Source of the DNA: Pedobacter glucosidilyticus
GTDB taxonomy: Bacteria > Bacteroidota > Bacteroidia > Sphingobacteriales > Sphingobacteriaceae
Assembly: GCF_002483235.1 (NCBI RefSeq)
Contig: NZ_DLHN01000027.1
Location: 1,454-31,849 of the forward strand
Direction of reading: 5' to 3'
Length of the DNA stretch: 30,396 nucleotides
This document shows positions 14,765-22,570 of this stretch, piece after piece; position 1 is the stretch's first letter; each line of letters opens with the position of its first letter. The notes under the pieces were generated by a model. The model made no database searches and was not told the DNA's origin. It was given only the letters and a program-made list of their open reading frames with translations. A program made the translations under genes and the position numbers.

Positions 14765-17700
14765 CCAGAATTTTTATATATCTGTTTTTTTGTTTTTGCC
14801 TGTTGGCCATAGCTGCCGGGGCACAGGAACTCCGTTTGAGTGGGCGCATCAGCGCTGCACCCGGAAATATACCGCTAGCCAATGCCACGGTACTTTTAAA
14901 ACGCAGCGGGCTCAGCACCAGCAGCCGGGCCAACGGCGACTTTAGTATCAGCGGTATTCGGCTGCCCGACACCCTTATTGTAAGCTATATGGGCTACCAG
15001 TCGCACCGCCAGATCATTACCTCTGCCAATAGCGGTTTACAGGTGGTGCTGTTGCCTGCACCTGCAACTTTGCAGGAAGTGGTGGTAAATACCGGCTACC
15101 AGCAGTTGGCTGCTGGCAGAGCAACGGGTGCCTATAGCCTGGTAGACAGTGCGCTGTTTCACCGCCAAGTGGGAACCGATGTTTTCCGCAGGCTGGAAGG
15201 CATTACTCCATCAGTATTGTTCGATAAGCGGGGTGGCGATGGAGCCGTTACCCGTTTCAATGTACGTGGTCTCAGTACCATTACCGCGGGGCAGCAACGA
15301 CCACTGATTATACTAGATAATTTTCCTTACGAAGGTGATGTGGCCAATATTAATCCTAACGATGTGGAAAGCATGACCATTCTGAAAGATGCGGCAGCAG
15401 CAGCGATATGGGGAGCAAAGGCCGGCAATGGTGTGGTGGTAATTACCACCAAGAAGGCCAAACTACAGCAGCCCCTGCAAGTTGCCTTAAATGTAAATTC
15501 CACTTTCTCCAGCCTGCCGGATCTTAAAGCCTATCCGGTAATGAGCAGTAAGGATTTCTTGGAAACCGAAAAGTTTTTGTACGACAGGGGATATTATAAT
15601 GCCGCTATCGCCAATGTGCGAAACCGACCGGTACTCTCTCCCTATGTAGAACTGCTGGCAAGAAAACAAGCCGGAAATGTAAACCAGCAGGAGATAGATG
15701 CCCTACTGGAAAAGTGGCAGCACCTTGATTTAAGGGATGAATACCTTCAGCACCTTTACCGCAGGGCAGTTAACCAGCAGTACAGCCTGGCACTATCCGG
15801 TGGCAGCAGCCAGCTGGCCTACAATGGCAGTGTAGGTTTTGACCGAAACCTGTCGCAGCTGGAAGGCGACCAAAACCAACGCTTTACCCTAAACAACCAG
15901 GTGCTGTTTAGCCCAACTGCCAAGCTAAAGATTACCGCCGGAATGATTCTTACGCAGAATAAAAGTGAAAATAACAGCCTGGGGGCCTACAATACCTTGT
16001 CGCCAGGGGGGCTAAAAAACTTTTTATACCCTTATGCCCGTTTTGCTGATGACCAAGGGAATGCGCTGGCCCTGCCTAAAAATTACCGTAAAGCCTATAC
16101 CGATACCGCCGGTCGCGGCCGTTTACTCAACTGGGATTACCGTCCGCTAGACGAACTGGCAAATAATGACAATAGCCGTAGCAGCCGGGATATCCTGCTG
16201 GATGTGCAGGCCAGCTATCGTTTGTTGCCATTTCTGAAAGCAAGCCTTGCCTATCGCCATCAGAATACGCTGGGGCAATCCATCAATAATTACAATACCA
16301 ACAGCTATTTTACCCGCGACCTGATAAACCGCTTTACACAGCTTTCAGCCACCAATACCATTTATAAACTCCCTTACGGCGGCATCCGCGACCTGGGCAA
16401 TAACAGTATCATTAACCATGGGCTAAGGGCGCAGCTGGATGTTAACAAGCAGTGGGCAAACCATAGTCTGGATATGCTGGGCGGTGCCGAGCTGAGACAG
16501 ACTACAGGAGAGGGATCTCAGCTGAGGGTGTACGGTTTTAACGATCTCAATTACATCAGTGCGCCGGCAGACCTGGTGACAGCATTCCCGATATACGGTA
16601 TGCTGTCTAGCAATACCACTATTCCGAGACGCGAAAGTTTCCAAAGCACACTCGATCGCTTTCTTTCCTACTACATCAATGCCACTTATCGTTATACCAA
16701 CCGCTATACCCTTTCGGCAAGTGCCAGGAAAGACCAGAGCAATTTATTCGGGGTAAATACCAATATGAGGGGAGTACCACTTTATTCGCTGGGAGCGGCA
16801 TGGCATGCAGATCAGGAGACATTTTTCCACAGCAGCTGGCTATCCCGGCTCAACTTTAGGTTCAGCTATGGCTATACCGGTAATGTGAACACCTCGCTTT
16901 CTGCACTAACTACTATTCGCTATAACGAGCTGTTTATGGATATCAATACCTTTACAGGTCTTCCTTCGGCAACAGTAGTGAATCCGCCAAACCCCGATCT
17001 GAGGTGGGAAAAAACAGGAATTTTTAATGCAGCCGCAGATTTTGGTTTGAGTAACAACCGCCTGAATGGAAGCATCAACTACTTCAGAAAAAGATCGGTA
17101 GATCTTATCGGTTTGATTGATGTAGACCCAACCTACGGCGGTACAGGGCAGCAAAGCCTCAACAGTGCGGTATTATCTAATAATGGCGTCGAACTGGAGT
17201 TACACAGCGTGAACCTTAAAGGAGCACTGGGCTGGAACAGCACTTTTTTGTTTTCTTCCAGTAGGAACAAAGTGGAAGCCTATTACTACGAGCCTGCTAA
17301 TGCTACCGGTCGGGTAGGCAATGGCAGCAACATTTCGCCAATGGTGGGCAAACCTGCCTATAGTGTGGTGAGCTATAAATGGGCAGGGCTAGATGCGGCT
17401 ACAGGAGATCCGCAGGTGTATCTTCGCGGAGAAGTGACCAAAGATTATGCAAAGGTAATTAATGAAGCAAAAGAAGATGACCTGACATTTCATGGTCCTG
17501 CTATTGCCCCATATTTTGGTGCGTTGCGTAACGACTTTACTTATCAAAACCTCAGTCTCAGTTTCAACCTGACTTACCGTTTTGGTTATGTTTACCGGCC
17601 GAATAGCATAGATTACAATGCGCTATTTAGCGTATGGGCTACAAACCCCGATTTTGCCCAACGCTGGCAGCAGCCAGGAGACGAGCAGCGTACCCATGTA

Positions 17701-17985
17701 CCAGCTATGGTGTATCCGGCAAACAGCAACCGCGACTTGGTTTATAATAATTCCAGTGTGTTGGTAGAAAAAGGAGACCATGTGCGTTTGCAGGACATCC
17801 GACTGGCTTACAATTTTTCTGCTGCGCAGTTGACCCGGCTGAGGATCAACAGGCTTTCGTTGTTTTGCTATGCCAGCAACTTGGGAATATTGTGGAAAGC
17901 AAGCCATAAACCATGGGATCCGGATTACGGACAAACCTATGTGCCACCAAAAAATTATGCAATTGGACTTACTGCAAATTTTTAA
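14761..17985 (+). CDS. SusC/RagA-family TonB-dependent outer-membrane receptor
   Basis: The 1074-aa protein has a signal peptide (1-21, ending AAGA/QE) and a carboxypeptidase-regulatory-like beta domain (about 26-100; PLANATVLLKRSG and VSYMGYQSHR). The plug domain (about 108-235) shows VVVNTGY, FNVRGLSTI, PLIILDNFPYEGD, VESMTILKDAAAAAIWGAKA and GVVVITTKK, which is diagnostic of SusC. A 22-strand barrel follows and ends in the aromatic residue of GLTANF. SusC with SusD imports oligosaccharides or other large nutrients using TonB energy. It starts in the ATGA overlap with the thioredoxin-like gene and is followed by susD after 34 nt. No FecI/FecR pair, STN domain or glycoside hydrolase is adjacent, so the substrate cannot be named. 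Confidence 0.95.
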   Translation: MTRIFIYLFFCFCLLAIAAGAQELRLSGRISAAPGNIPLANATVLLKRSGLSTSSRANGDFSISGIRLPDTLIVSYMGYQSHRQIITSANSGLQVVLLPAPATLQEVVVNTGYQQLAAGRATGAYSLVDSALFHRQVGTDVFRRLEGITPSVLFDKRGGDGAVTRFNVRGLSTITAGQQRPLIILDNFPYEGDVANINPNDVESMTILKDAAAAAIWGAKAGNGVVVITTKKAKLQQPLQVALNVNSTFSSLPDLKAYPVMSSKDFLETEKFLYDRGYYNAAIANVRNRPVLSPYVELLARKQAGNVNQQEIDALLEKWQHLDLRDEYLQHLYRRAVNQQYSLALSGGSSQLAYNGSVGFDRNLSQLEGDQNQRFTLNNQVLFSPTAKLKITAGMILTQNKSENNSLGAYNTLSPGGLKNFLYPYARFADDQGNALALPKNYRKAYTDTAGRGRLLNWDYRPLDELANNDNSRSSRDILLDVQASYRLLPFLKASLAYRHQNTLGQSINNYNTNSYFTRDLINRFTQLSATNTIYKLPYGGIRDLGNNSIINHGLRAQLDVNKQWANHSLDMLGGAELRQTTGEGSQLRVYGFNDLNYISAPADLVTAFPIYGMLSSNTTIPRRESFQSTLDRFLSYYINATYRYTNRYTLSASARKDQSNLFGVNTNMRGVPLYSLGAAWHADQETFFHSSWLSRLNFRFSYGYTGNVNTSLSALTTIRYNELFMDINTFTGLPSATVVNPPNPDLRWEKTGIFNAAADFGLSNNRLNGSINYFRKRSVDLIGLIDVDPTYGGTGQQSLNSAVLSNNGVELELHSVNLKGALGWNSTFLFSSSRNKVEAYYYEPANATGRVGNGSNISPMVGKPAYSVVSYKWAGLDAATGDPQVYLRGEVTKDYAKVINEAKEDDLTFHGPAIAPYFGALRNDFTYQNLSLSFNLTYRFGYVYRPNSIDYNALFSVWATNPDFAQRWQQPGDEQRTHVPAMVYPANSNRDLVYNNSSVLVEKGDHVRLQDIRLAYNFSAAQLTRLRINRLSLFCYASNLGILWKASHKPWDPDYGQTYVPPKNYAIGLTANF

Positions 17986-18019
17986 TCATAAATTTTCGTC
18001 TCAAATCTTAATACTCAAT

Positions 18020-19378
18020 ATGAAAAAACTACCATTGATATTACTGTTCTCTCTCCTTGCAGGCTTGCAGGGCTGCGATACTTTTCTAGATGCCAAGCCC
18101 GATAAAGCTTTGGCCACACCAGAAACACTGGCAGATCTTGCCGCGATGATGGATAATGTAGTTATGCATACCAACTACCCCGTAGCGGGAGATATTGCCA
18201 GCGACGACTATTACATGCAGGATGCAGTTTGGGAAGCCATTACCGACCAAGTGGCCCGCCAGAATTATGTATGGGACCCCGCCACCGAACAGGTTTTCCC
18301 GTGGTTGGATGCCTATAATCGGGTTTTTATTGCCAATGTAGTATTAGACCGATTAGAGGAACTCCGGTTTGCAGGGAATAGCTTGGCACAGGCAGATATA
18401 CTGAAAGGACAGGCACTTTTTTACAGGGCTTTCAATTTTTACCACCTCCTGCAGGTGTATACCTTACCTTATACCAAGGCAACGGCCGGTAGCCTGCCGG
18501 GTATTGTACTGAAACTGAAGAGCGACACCGAAGAGTCCATTGTTCGGGCAAGCGTAGAAGAGAGCTACAACCAAACCATCAGTGATCTGGAAGCCGCTGC
18601 AGCGTTGTTACCAGCGCAGGCACAATTTAAGACTCAGCCCTCTAAAGCGGCTGCTTTTGCCCTGCTGGCCCGGATTTACCTGATCATGGGAGATTATCCT
18701 GCCGCAAACCGACATGCTGGTGCAGCCATTGAGCTGCAACCCAGCCTGACAGACTATAACGCGGTGAGCCAAACAGCTGCCAACCCATTTGCTATATTTC
18801 ACCAAGAAGTGATCTTGCATGCTACCGGAGCATCAAGGGGAGGAGTATTTAATGCCAGCAGAGCAAGGATAGATACCTTGCTTTACCAGAGCTATGCAAA
18901 CAACGACCTGAGGAAAGTTCTGTATTTTAGAAGAAATACAGATGGAACCTATATATTTAAAGGAGATTATGGAGGCAGAAATACCAGTAATTTATTCTCA
19001 GGGATAGCCACAGACGAGATGTACCTGATTAGGGCAGAGACTTTCGTGAGGATGGAGGAAGTTGAAAAGGGACTGGCCGATTTGAATAGGCTAGTATTAA
19101 AACGGTGGAAGACCGGAACTTTTGTTCCTTACAGCACTTCCAATACTTCCAATCCACTGCAAACCATTCTAATCGAAAGACGAAAAGAACTGTTGTTTCG
19201 AACAAACATACGCTGGTCTGATTTAAGGAGATTTGCCGCAGATCCGGTGCTGGCACAAACACCCGTACGGAAGTTAAAGGGTACTACCTATAGCCTGCAA
19301 CCCGGCGACTTGCATTATGCTTTTTTAATTCCTGCAAGTGCGGTAAACTTGAGTGGCCTGCAACAAAACAGCCGATAG
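18020..19378 (+). CDS. SusD/RagB-family nutrient-binding lipoprotein
   Basis: The start at 18020 (MKKLPLILLF) gives a 452-aa lipoprotein with lipobox LQGC at about residues 15-18. The frame is open upstream into susC, but an earlier start would remove the signal. TPR-like helical content, FYRAFNFYHLLQVY, the ALLARIYLIMGDYPAA repeat-like segment, ERRKELLFRTNIRWSDLRRF and the C-terminal LIPASAV...GLQQNSR are SusD hallmarks. SusD caps the SusC barrel at the cell surface and binds the substrate. It ends 2 nt before the GC-rich terminator at 19381. Confidence 0.94.
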   Translation: MKKLPLILLFSLLAGLQGCDTFLDAKPDKALATPETLADLAAMMDNVVMHTNYPVAGDIASDDYYMQDAVWEAITDQVARQNYVWDPATEQVFPWLDAYNRVFIANVVLDRLEELRFAGNSLAQADILKGQALFYRAFNFYHLLQVYTLPYTKATAGSLPGIVLKLKSDTEESIVRASVEESYNQTISDLEAAAALLPAQAQFKTQPSKAAAFALLARIYLIMGDYPAANRHAGAAIELQPSLTDYNAVSQTAANPFAIFHQEVILHATGASRGGVFNASRARIDTLLYQSYANNDLRKVLYFRRNTDGTYIFKGDYGGRNTSNLFSGIATDEMYLIRAETFVRMEEVEKGLADLNRLVLKRWKTGTFVPYSTSNTSNPLQTILIERRKELLFRTNIRWSDLRRFAADPVLAQTPVRKLKGTTYSLQPGDLHYAFLIPASAVNLSGLQQNSR

Positions 19379-19380
19379 CA

Positions 19381-19416
19381 GAAAGGGGAGGTTGTGGCCT
19401 CCCCTTTCGTTTTAAT
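19381..19416. terminator. Terminator after susD, shared with the convergent DUF6520-like gene
   Basis: GAAAGGGGAGG (19381-19391) and CCTCCCCTTTC (19398-19408) make an 11-bp perfect stem with a 6-nt loop, followed by GTTTTAAT. The plus-strand T-run supports termination of the thioredoxin-susCD operon. The minus-strand gene ends at 19412, inside the tail. Confidence 0.88.
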
Positions 19417-19735
19417 CTCTGACAAACACATCACCTTGGGCTTCGTTCTTTGCATTAATGCGTGATTCCAATCCAGAATCAATCATGGGATGTCCGGGGT
19501 TGTTAGGATTTTCTTCTGCCCTGATAGTACACACCACGTTTTCTCCACCAGCACAGGCAGCGCCAGAAGCCAGGCTGTATTGGTTTTCATCGGTCTGTAA
19601 ACCTGTACCGCTATACTGCCAAAACTGTAATGTACTAACCTCGCTCTTGAGAGGGTCTACTTTAAAAGCAGAAAATAAAACTGCACCTGAGATTGCTGCT
19701 ACAGCAATCATAGGAATGATGAATTTTTTCTTCAT
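19412..19735 (-). CDS. Small exported DUF6520-like protein
   Basis: From the ATG at 19735 the product is 107 aa (an upstream start at 19768 adds 11 residues that would precede the signal). It has a signal or anchor segment MKKKFIIPMIAVAAISGAVL. A short Thr/Ser/Asn-rich domain with two cysteines (SGAACAGGENVVCTI) that could form a disulfide follows. The pattern matches the DUF6520 family seen in Bacteroidota, usually as isolated small genes. The function is unknown. Just upstream is a 20-bp perfect palindrome (19820-19839). Confidence 0.75.
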   Translation of the reverse strand: MKKKFIIPMIAVAAISGAVLFSAFKVDPLKSEVSTLQFWQYSGTGLQTDENQYSLASGAACAGGENVVCTIRAEENPNNPGHPMIDSGLESRINAKNEAQGDVFVRD

Positions 19736-19819
19736 CGTAGATTTGGCTTTACTACACCTCGAAGCCATAGAGTTTTACATGATGATGCCTACTCTGTTAC
19801 AGGGTTTTCGGCATTTCCC

Positions 19820-19839
19820 CTTCATAAGGCCTTATGAAG
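19820..19839. promoter_or_regulatory. 20-bp perfect palindrome upstream of the DUF6520-like gene
   Basis: CTTCATAAGGCCTTATGAAG is self-complementary and lies 85 bp upstream of the minus-strand start. The near-palindrome extends to 26 bp with one mismatch. It may be an operator or a repeat end. Confidence 0.4.
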
Positions 19840-19907
19840 AGGTAAAGAAAAGTGAGTAGAGGAACATTTTATGTTCCTTTACTTTTTTTTGATTTTTTTG
19901 TCCCTAT

Positions 19908-20075
19908 GTTAAAGCGAATGCAATGAAGCTCTGCTTCGTGTCCTCGCTTGACAAACTATGCGAATGCAATGAAGCTATCTCAACATACAGGTTACAGAGA
20001 AGCTTCGTATCCTCGCATTGACAAAGCAACCTCGTATTGATAAAGTACCTTCGTAGTTACAAAGTAACCTCGCAG
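19908..20075. repeat. Palindromic extragenic repeat, family A, second locus
   Basis: Two hairpin units are visible. One, about 19913-19955, pairs GCGAATGCAATGAAGC with GCTTCGTGTCCTCGC. The other, 19958-20026, pairs ATGCGAATGCAATGAAGC with an arm reading AAGCTTCGTATCCTCGCATT. Partial copies of the CCTCG-motif continue to about 20075. The units match those at 28-207, so this is a dispersed family. Confidence 0.75.
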
Positions 20076-20157
20076 TGACAGTAGTAAGTAATGCGAAGCC
20101 AAACCAGTAAATACAATAAAACTATCCACTTTACCTAAACATTTTCTGAATAATTAA

Positions 20158-20373
20158 TCACTGTTCATCCTCCACTAAAACATAGCGTTTTAAAGATTTA
20201 GAATACCGGATAGGATATTTCTTATGAAAGCGAAGGTCATTAATCATTCTGGTGATGGTATGTTCTTCGCAATTGAATTTCTGGGCAAGCTGTTTTCTAG
20301 ATAAAGGATATTTATGGATAATGAGATAAAGTAAATAAGCTCTTCTATCTTCATAACTTTTAAAGTCGACCAT
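20158..20373 (-). CDS. Small winged-helix (HTH) protein
   Basis: This 71-aa protein reads as a single HTH domain: YLLYLIIHKYPLSRKQLAQKFNCEEHTITRMINDLRFHKKYPIRYS. The layout recalls HTH_11/DeoR-type DNA-binding domains, including a beta-hairpin wing (PIRYSKSLKRYVLVE). It has no effector domain, so it is probably a minimal regulator or part of a mobile unit. It is 82 nt downstream of the 131-aa gene, with a long hairpin in between. Confidence 0.7.
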   Translation of the reverse strand: MVDFKSYEDRRAYLLYLIIHKYPLSRKQLAQKFNCEEHTITRMINDLRFHKKYPIRYSKSLKRYVLVEDEQ

Positions 20374-20390
20374 AAATGTTGAAGCTAAAT

Positions 20391-20438
20391 AACAGCCGGA
20401 ACCTTCTGATTTAAGATTGTTCCTGGTCTCCGGCTGTT
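20391..20438. other. Hairpin between the 131-aa and 71-aa genes
   Basis: AACAGCCGGA (20391-20400) and TCCGGCTGTT (20429-20438) pair perfectly over 10 bp, with an extra ACC/GGT pair inside. There is no T-run on the minus strand, so a simple intrinsic terminator is doubtful. It may be a processing or attenuation site. Confidence 0.5.
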
Positions 20439-20455
20439 AGGATGAGAGTTATATT

Positions 20456-20851
20456 TTAACTGAGGTACTGAATACTAAAATTTAAAGTTTCTGTAGTGCT
20501 CAATCCTAAAGTTGGATTATAGGTTTGTGCACTTACTTTTTCATTGCGATACAATTTTCCTCTTCCGGGTTCGCTCTCTCTTAGCGCTGTAGTTTCCTCT
20601 TTCAATAACGATACAGGTAAACGATTTTCAAAAAAGAAAGCAAACTCCAAAGAAAATTCCTCCATAAAAGTTTCATCCATAGCAAGCAAATCTTCTAATT
20701 GTGACTCGCTAAAAATAAAATGGTTGATTAGCCATTGTATTAAATCTGTTTCGATGAGTAAAGCTTGTTGTTTAAGCTCTTCGTCGCTTTGCAGGTAATA
20801 TGCCTGCAGTAATTGCTGTAATCCAGCATTGTTAAAACTTACTTTTTGCAT
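20456..20851 (-). CDS. Uncharacterised 131-aa acidic protein
   Basis: I recognise no family. It is soluble and acidic, and mostly helical in its first 90 residues (LQQLLQAYYLQSDEELKQQALLIETDLIQWLINHFIF). The C-terminus is more extended: TYNPTLGLSTTETLNFSIQYLS. No signal peptide is present. It begins 28 bp from the end of an AT-rich intergenic region and could form an operon with the 71-aa HTH gene. Confidence 0.65.
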   Translation of the reverse strand: MQKVSFNNAGLQQLLQAYYLQSDEELKQQALLIETDLIQWLINHFIFSESQLEDLLAMDETFMEEFSLEFAFFFENRLPVSLLKEETTALRESEPGRGKLYRNEKVSAQTYNPTLGLSTTETLNFSIQYLS

Positions 20852-20983
20852 AAATAAAAAATTTAATGTTTAAATAAAATTGCTTGCAAGCGAGAACGAA
20901 GTAGCACTTTCAAAAGAAGTAAAACAAGAATCCTCCTCAGCTAAAGGAGCGAATGGTTTAAAAAAGGGAGTGAATGGTAGAAT

Positions 20984-21095
20984 CAGTTGTCGGTTGGCGG
21001 TTATCAGTTATCGGTTGCTAGTTATCAGTTGCCAGTTATCGGTTGTCAGTTATCAGTTGTCAGTTGGCGGTTATCAGTTTCCGGTTGTCAGTTAT
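20984..21095 (+). repeat. 16-unit degenerate heptamer tandem repeat
   Basis: The 112 nt divide without a gap into 16 heptamers of the form YRGTTNN, mostly CAGTTAT, CGGTTGT, CAGTTGT and CGGTTAT. The first base pair and the last two bases vary while GTT is constant. This is like the short tandemly repeated repetitive sequences seen in some bacteria. No indel breaks the register. Confidence 0.9.
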
Positions 21096-21166
21096 AGCGC
21101 TTTAAGCTTTCCGCCTTCCGCTTTCCACTTTAAGCTTTCCGCATTAATGTTATTGTAATTTATATA

Positions 21167-21213
21167 GTTTTTAATTGTGTTTATGTTATTTTTTATGTTT
21201 TTTAATTGTGTTT
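21167..21213 (+). promoter_or_regulatory. Direct repeats upstream of the LytTR regulator gene
   Basis: GTTTTTAATTGTGTTT occurs at 21167-21182 and, with one extra T, at 21197-21213. The AATTGTG cores are 31 bp apart, about three helical turns. LytTR proteins bind direct repeats, so this is a candidate autoregulatory site. The spacing is longer than the usual 21-23 bp. Confidence 0.4.
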
Positions 21214-21285
21214 TTTATAACGATAGGGGTTTTATTTCGTAAAATTGTTATGAAGAGCTTTTAAAAATTTAATCTATCCTTTTTT

Positions 21286-22116
21286 ATGAATAAACAATAT
21301 CCAAAATACATCAGCTATTTTCATTGGTATTATCGTTTATTGGCGGCATTATTCATCAGTTTTTATCTCAATACGCCTACACAATACCAGACATTTTTAA
21401 CACTTGTTAAACAGCGTAACTACCAGGAAGCTTTTATTTTTACTTTACTGATGTCATTTATAGTGATTTGGGGTGTCCATTATAGCACTCTCTATTTAGA
21501 TAAGCGTTTAACTTGGGCAGAAAAACCTTTAAAACGCAGCCTTTATCAATTTTTACTGGGGGTAGTTTTTATGGTATTGCTTTGTTACATAGCAGCCAGA
21601 AGCTATTTTTTTCTTGTTGATGGGGATATCTTACTCAGTGATTATATGGTATTAGAATTTCCGTTAGTGCAAGCTGCCATCCTGGTTTTAAATATGCTCT
21701 ACTTTGGGTATTATATGCTCCATAAATTATTTAAAAAAGATCAAAAGCTTTATCTAAAAGGAAGTTTGGGTAAAAATGCTTATTACTTTACAGTAAAAGA
21801 GATTTTGTATCTGCAAAGAGAAGGTAAAATTGGTTACGCGATCCTTAAAAATGGTAAAAAGTACATTATAGACTATAAAATGTGCGAATTAGAACTTTTA
21901 TTAAGTGAAGATGAGTTTTTCAGAATAAACCGTTCTATCATGGTTGCTTTGGATGCTGTTACAGGTTACAAACCAGTAAAAAATGGGCAATGTGAACTGT
22001 TATTGAAAGAGCCTGTTTCATCAGAAACCAATCTTACGGTGACCAGAGCCAGAACAGATGTACTCAAAAAAATACTCGAAAAAAGAGAGATAGCTGCAGA
22101 AATATTGATTTCTTGA
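21286..22116 (+). CDS. LytTR-family transcriptional regulator with membrane N-terminus
   Basis: The 276-aa protein has four hydrophobic segments (about residues 13-30, 50-67, 85-110, 127-145). A LytTR domain (about 165-265) follows: KNAYYFTVKEILYLQREGKIGYAILKNGKKYIID, FFRINRSIMVALDAVTGY and a final VTRARTDVLKKIL. Such membrane LytTR proteins in Bacteroidota lack a receiver domain and sense an envelope signal directly. It lies upstream of an HTH gene and the DUF6266-lysis-like cluster on the same strand. Control of that cluster is plausible but unproven. Confidence 0.85.
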   Translation: MNKQYPKYISYFHWYYRLLAALFISFYLNTPTQYQTFLTLVKQRNYQEAFIFTLLMSFIVIWGVHYSTLYLDKRLTWAEKPLKRSLYQFLLGVVFMVLLCYIAARSYFFLVDGDILLSDYMVLEFPLVQAAILVLNMLYFGYYMLHKLFKKDQKLYLKGSLGKNAYYFTVKEILYLQREGKIGYAILKNGKKYIIDYKMCELELLLSEDEFFRINRSIMVALDAVTGYKPVKNGQCELLLKEPVSSETNLTVTRARTDVLKKILEKREIAAEILIS

Positions 22117-22286
22117 AGTGTATAAAGTTTAAAATCAGTGCTTTAATTTTTTTAATTCATAGCTTTTATTATTTTTGGAGCAGATTGTTCTTGGTGTAGC
22201 CTTCTTCATGCGAGGCTGCTATATACTTTTCTTATTTTTTTAAAGAGGGTAAAAAAGCAGCAAATAATTACCTATTAAACATCAAG

Positions 22287-22559
22287 ATGCAAGAAACAAA
22301 TACACAATTACTCCAAGAAATTATTAACCTGCTCTACCATATTTTACAAAAAATGCCACATCCAGCGGCTTTAATCCCCAAGTCTGTTAAGCCTTCACCT
22401 CATTGGCTAGACAGTCAGGATGTGATGCAACAACTTCATATCAGTCCTAGAACCTTACAACGTTGGCGTAATGAAGGAAAATTATCTTTCAGTAAAGTGC
22501 GAGGTAAGATTTGGTATTTAGAAAGTGATATTCATCAATTATTAATGGAAGGGCGATAA
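22287..22559 (+). CDS. HTH_17/MerR-like excisionase-type DNA-binding protein
   Basis: This 90-aa protein has a leading amphipathic helix (residues 1-28) and a helix-turn-helix of the HTH_17 type: WLDSQDVMQQLHISPRTLQRWRNEGKLSFSKVRGKIWYLESDIHQLL. This class includes excisionases and small regulators. In Bacteroidota it often accompanies mobile or phage-derived modules. The stop codon lies inside the terminator hairpin at 22549-22570. Confidence 0.82.
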   Translation: MQETNTQLLQEIINLLYHILQKMPHPAALIPKSVKPSPHWLDSQDVMQQLHISPRTLQRWRNEGKLSFSKVRGKIWYLESDIHQLLMEGR

Positions 22560-22570
22560 GCCCTTTTTTT
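22549..22570 (+). terminator. Terminator overlapping the HTH_17 gene stop
   Basis: AAGGGC-GATAA-GCCCTT forms a 6-bp stem whose loop contains the stop codon, followed directly by a T-run. Confidence 0.75.

Larger units (their letters stand above)
19736..20157. other. Intergenic region with palindromes and repeats
   Basis: No gene is supported. It contains a palindrome (19820-19839), a hairpin AGGAACAT-TTT-ATGTTCCT (19860-19878) followed by a T-rich stretch, and family A repeats (about 19908-20075). The 19860 hairpin resembles the dndC operator half-site GGAACA, but its spacer is different, so I do not equate them. Confidence 0.6.
20852..21285. other. Intergenic region with heptamer array, upstream of LytTR gene
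   Basis: No gene is supported. The open frame through it is a by-product of the heptamer array. It contains the array (20984-21095), a doubled CTTTAAGCTTTCCGC (about 21099-21142), and two AT-rich direct repeats (21167-21213) in front of the LytTR gene. Confidence 0.65.

Noticed and set aside
19860..19878. Possible third copy of the dndC operator (AGGAACAT-TTT-ATGTTCCT).
   Set aside because: It shares GGAACA but has a 3-nt spacer and an extra base pair in each arm, and lies far from dnd; it is more likely a hairpin with a T-rich tail.
20880..21158. A 92-codon frame with repeated LSVVSYQ-type residues.
   Set aside because: It is produced by the 7-bp tandem array, which gives a heptapeptide repeat in any frame.
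22197..22221. Possible terminator after the LytTR gene (TAGCCT/AGGCT).
   Set aside because: The stem is only 5-6 bp with a 10-nt loop and the T-rich tail is distant, so the evidence is too weak.
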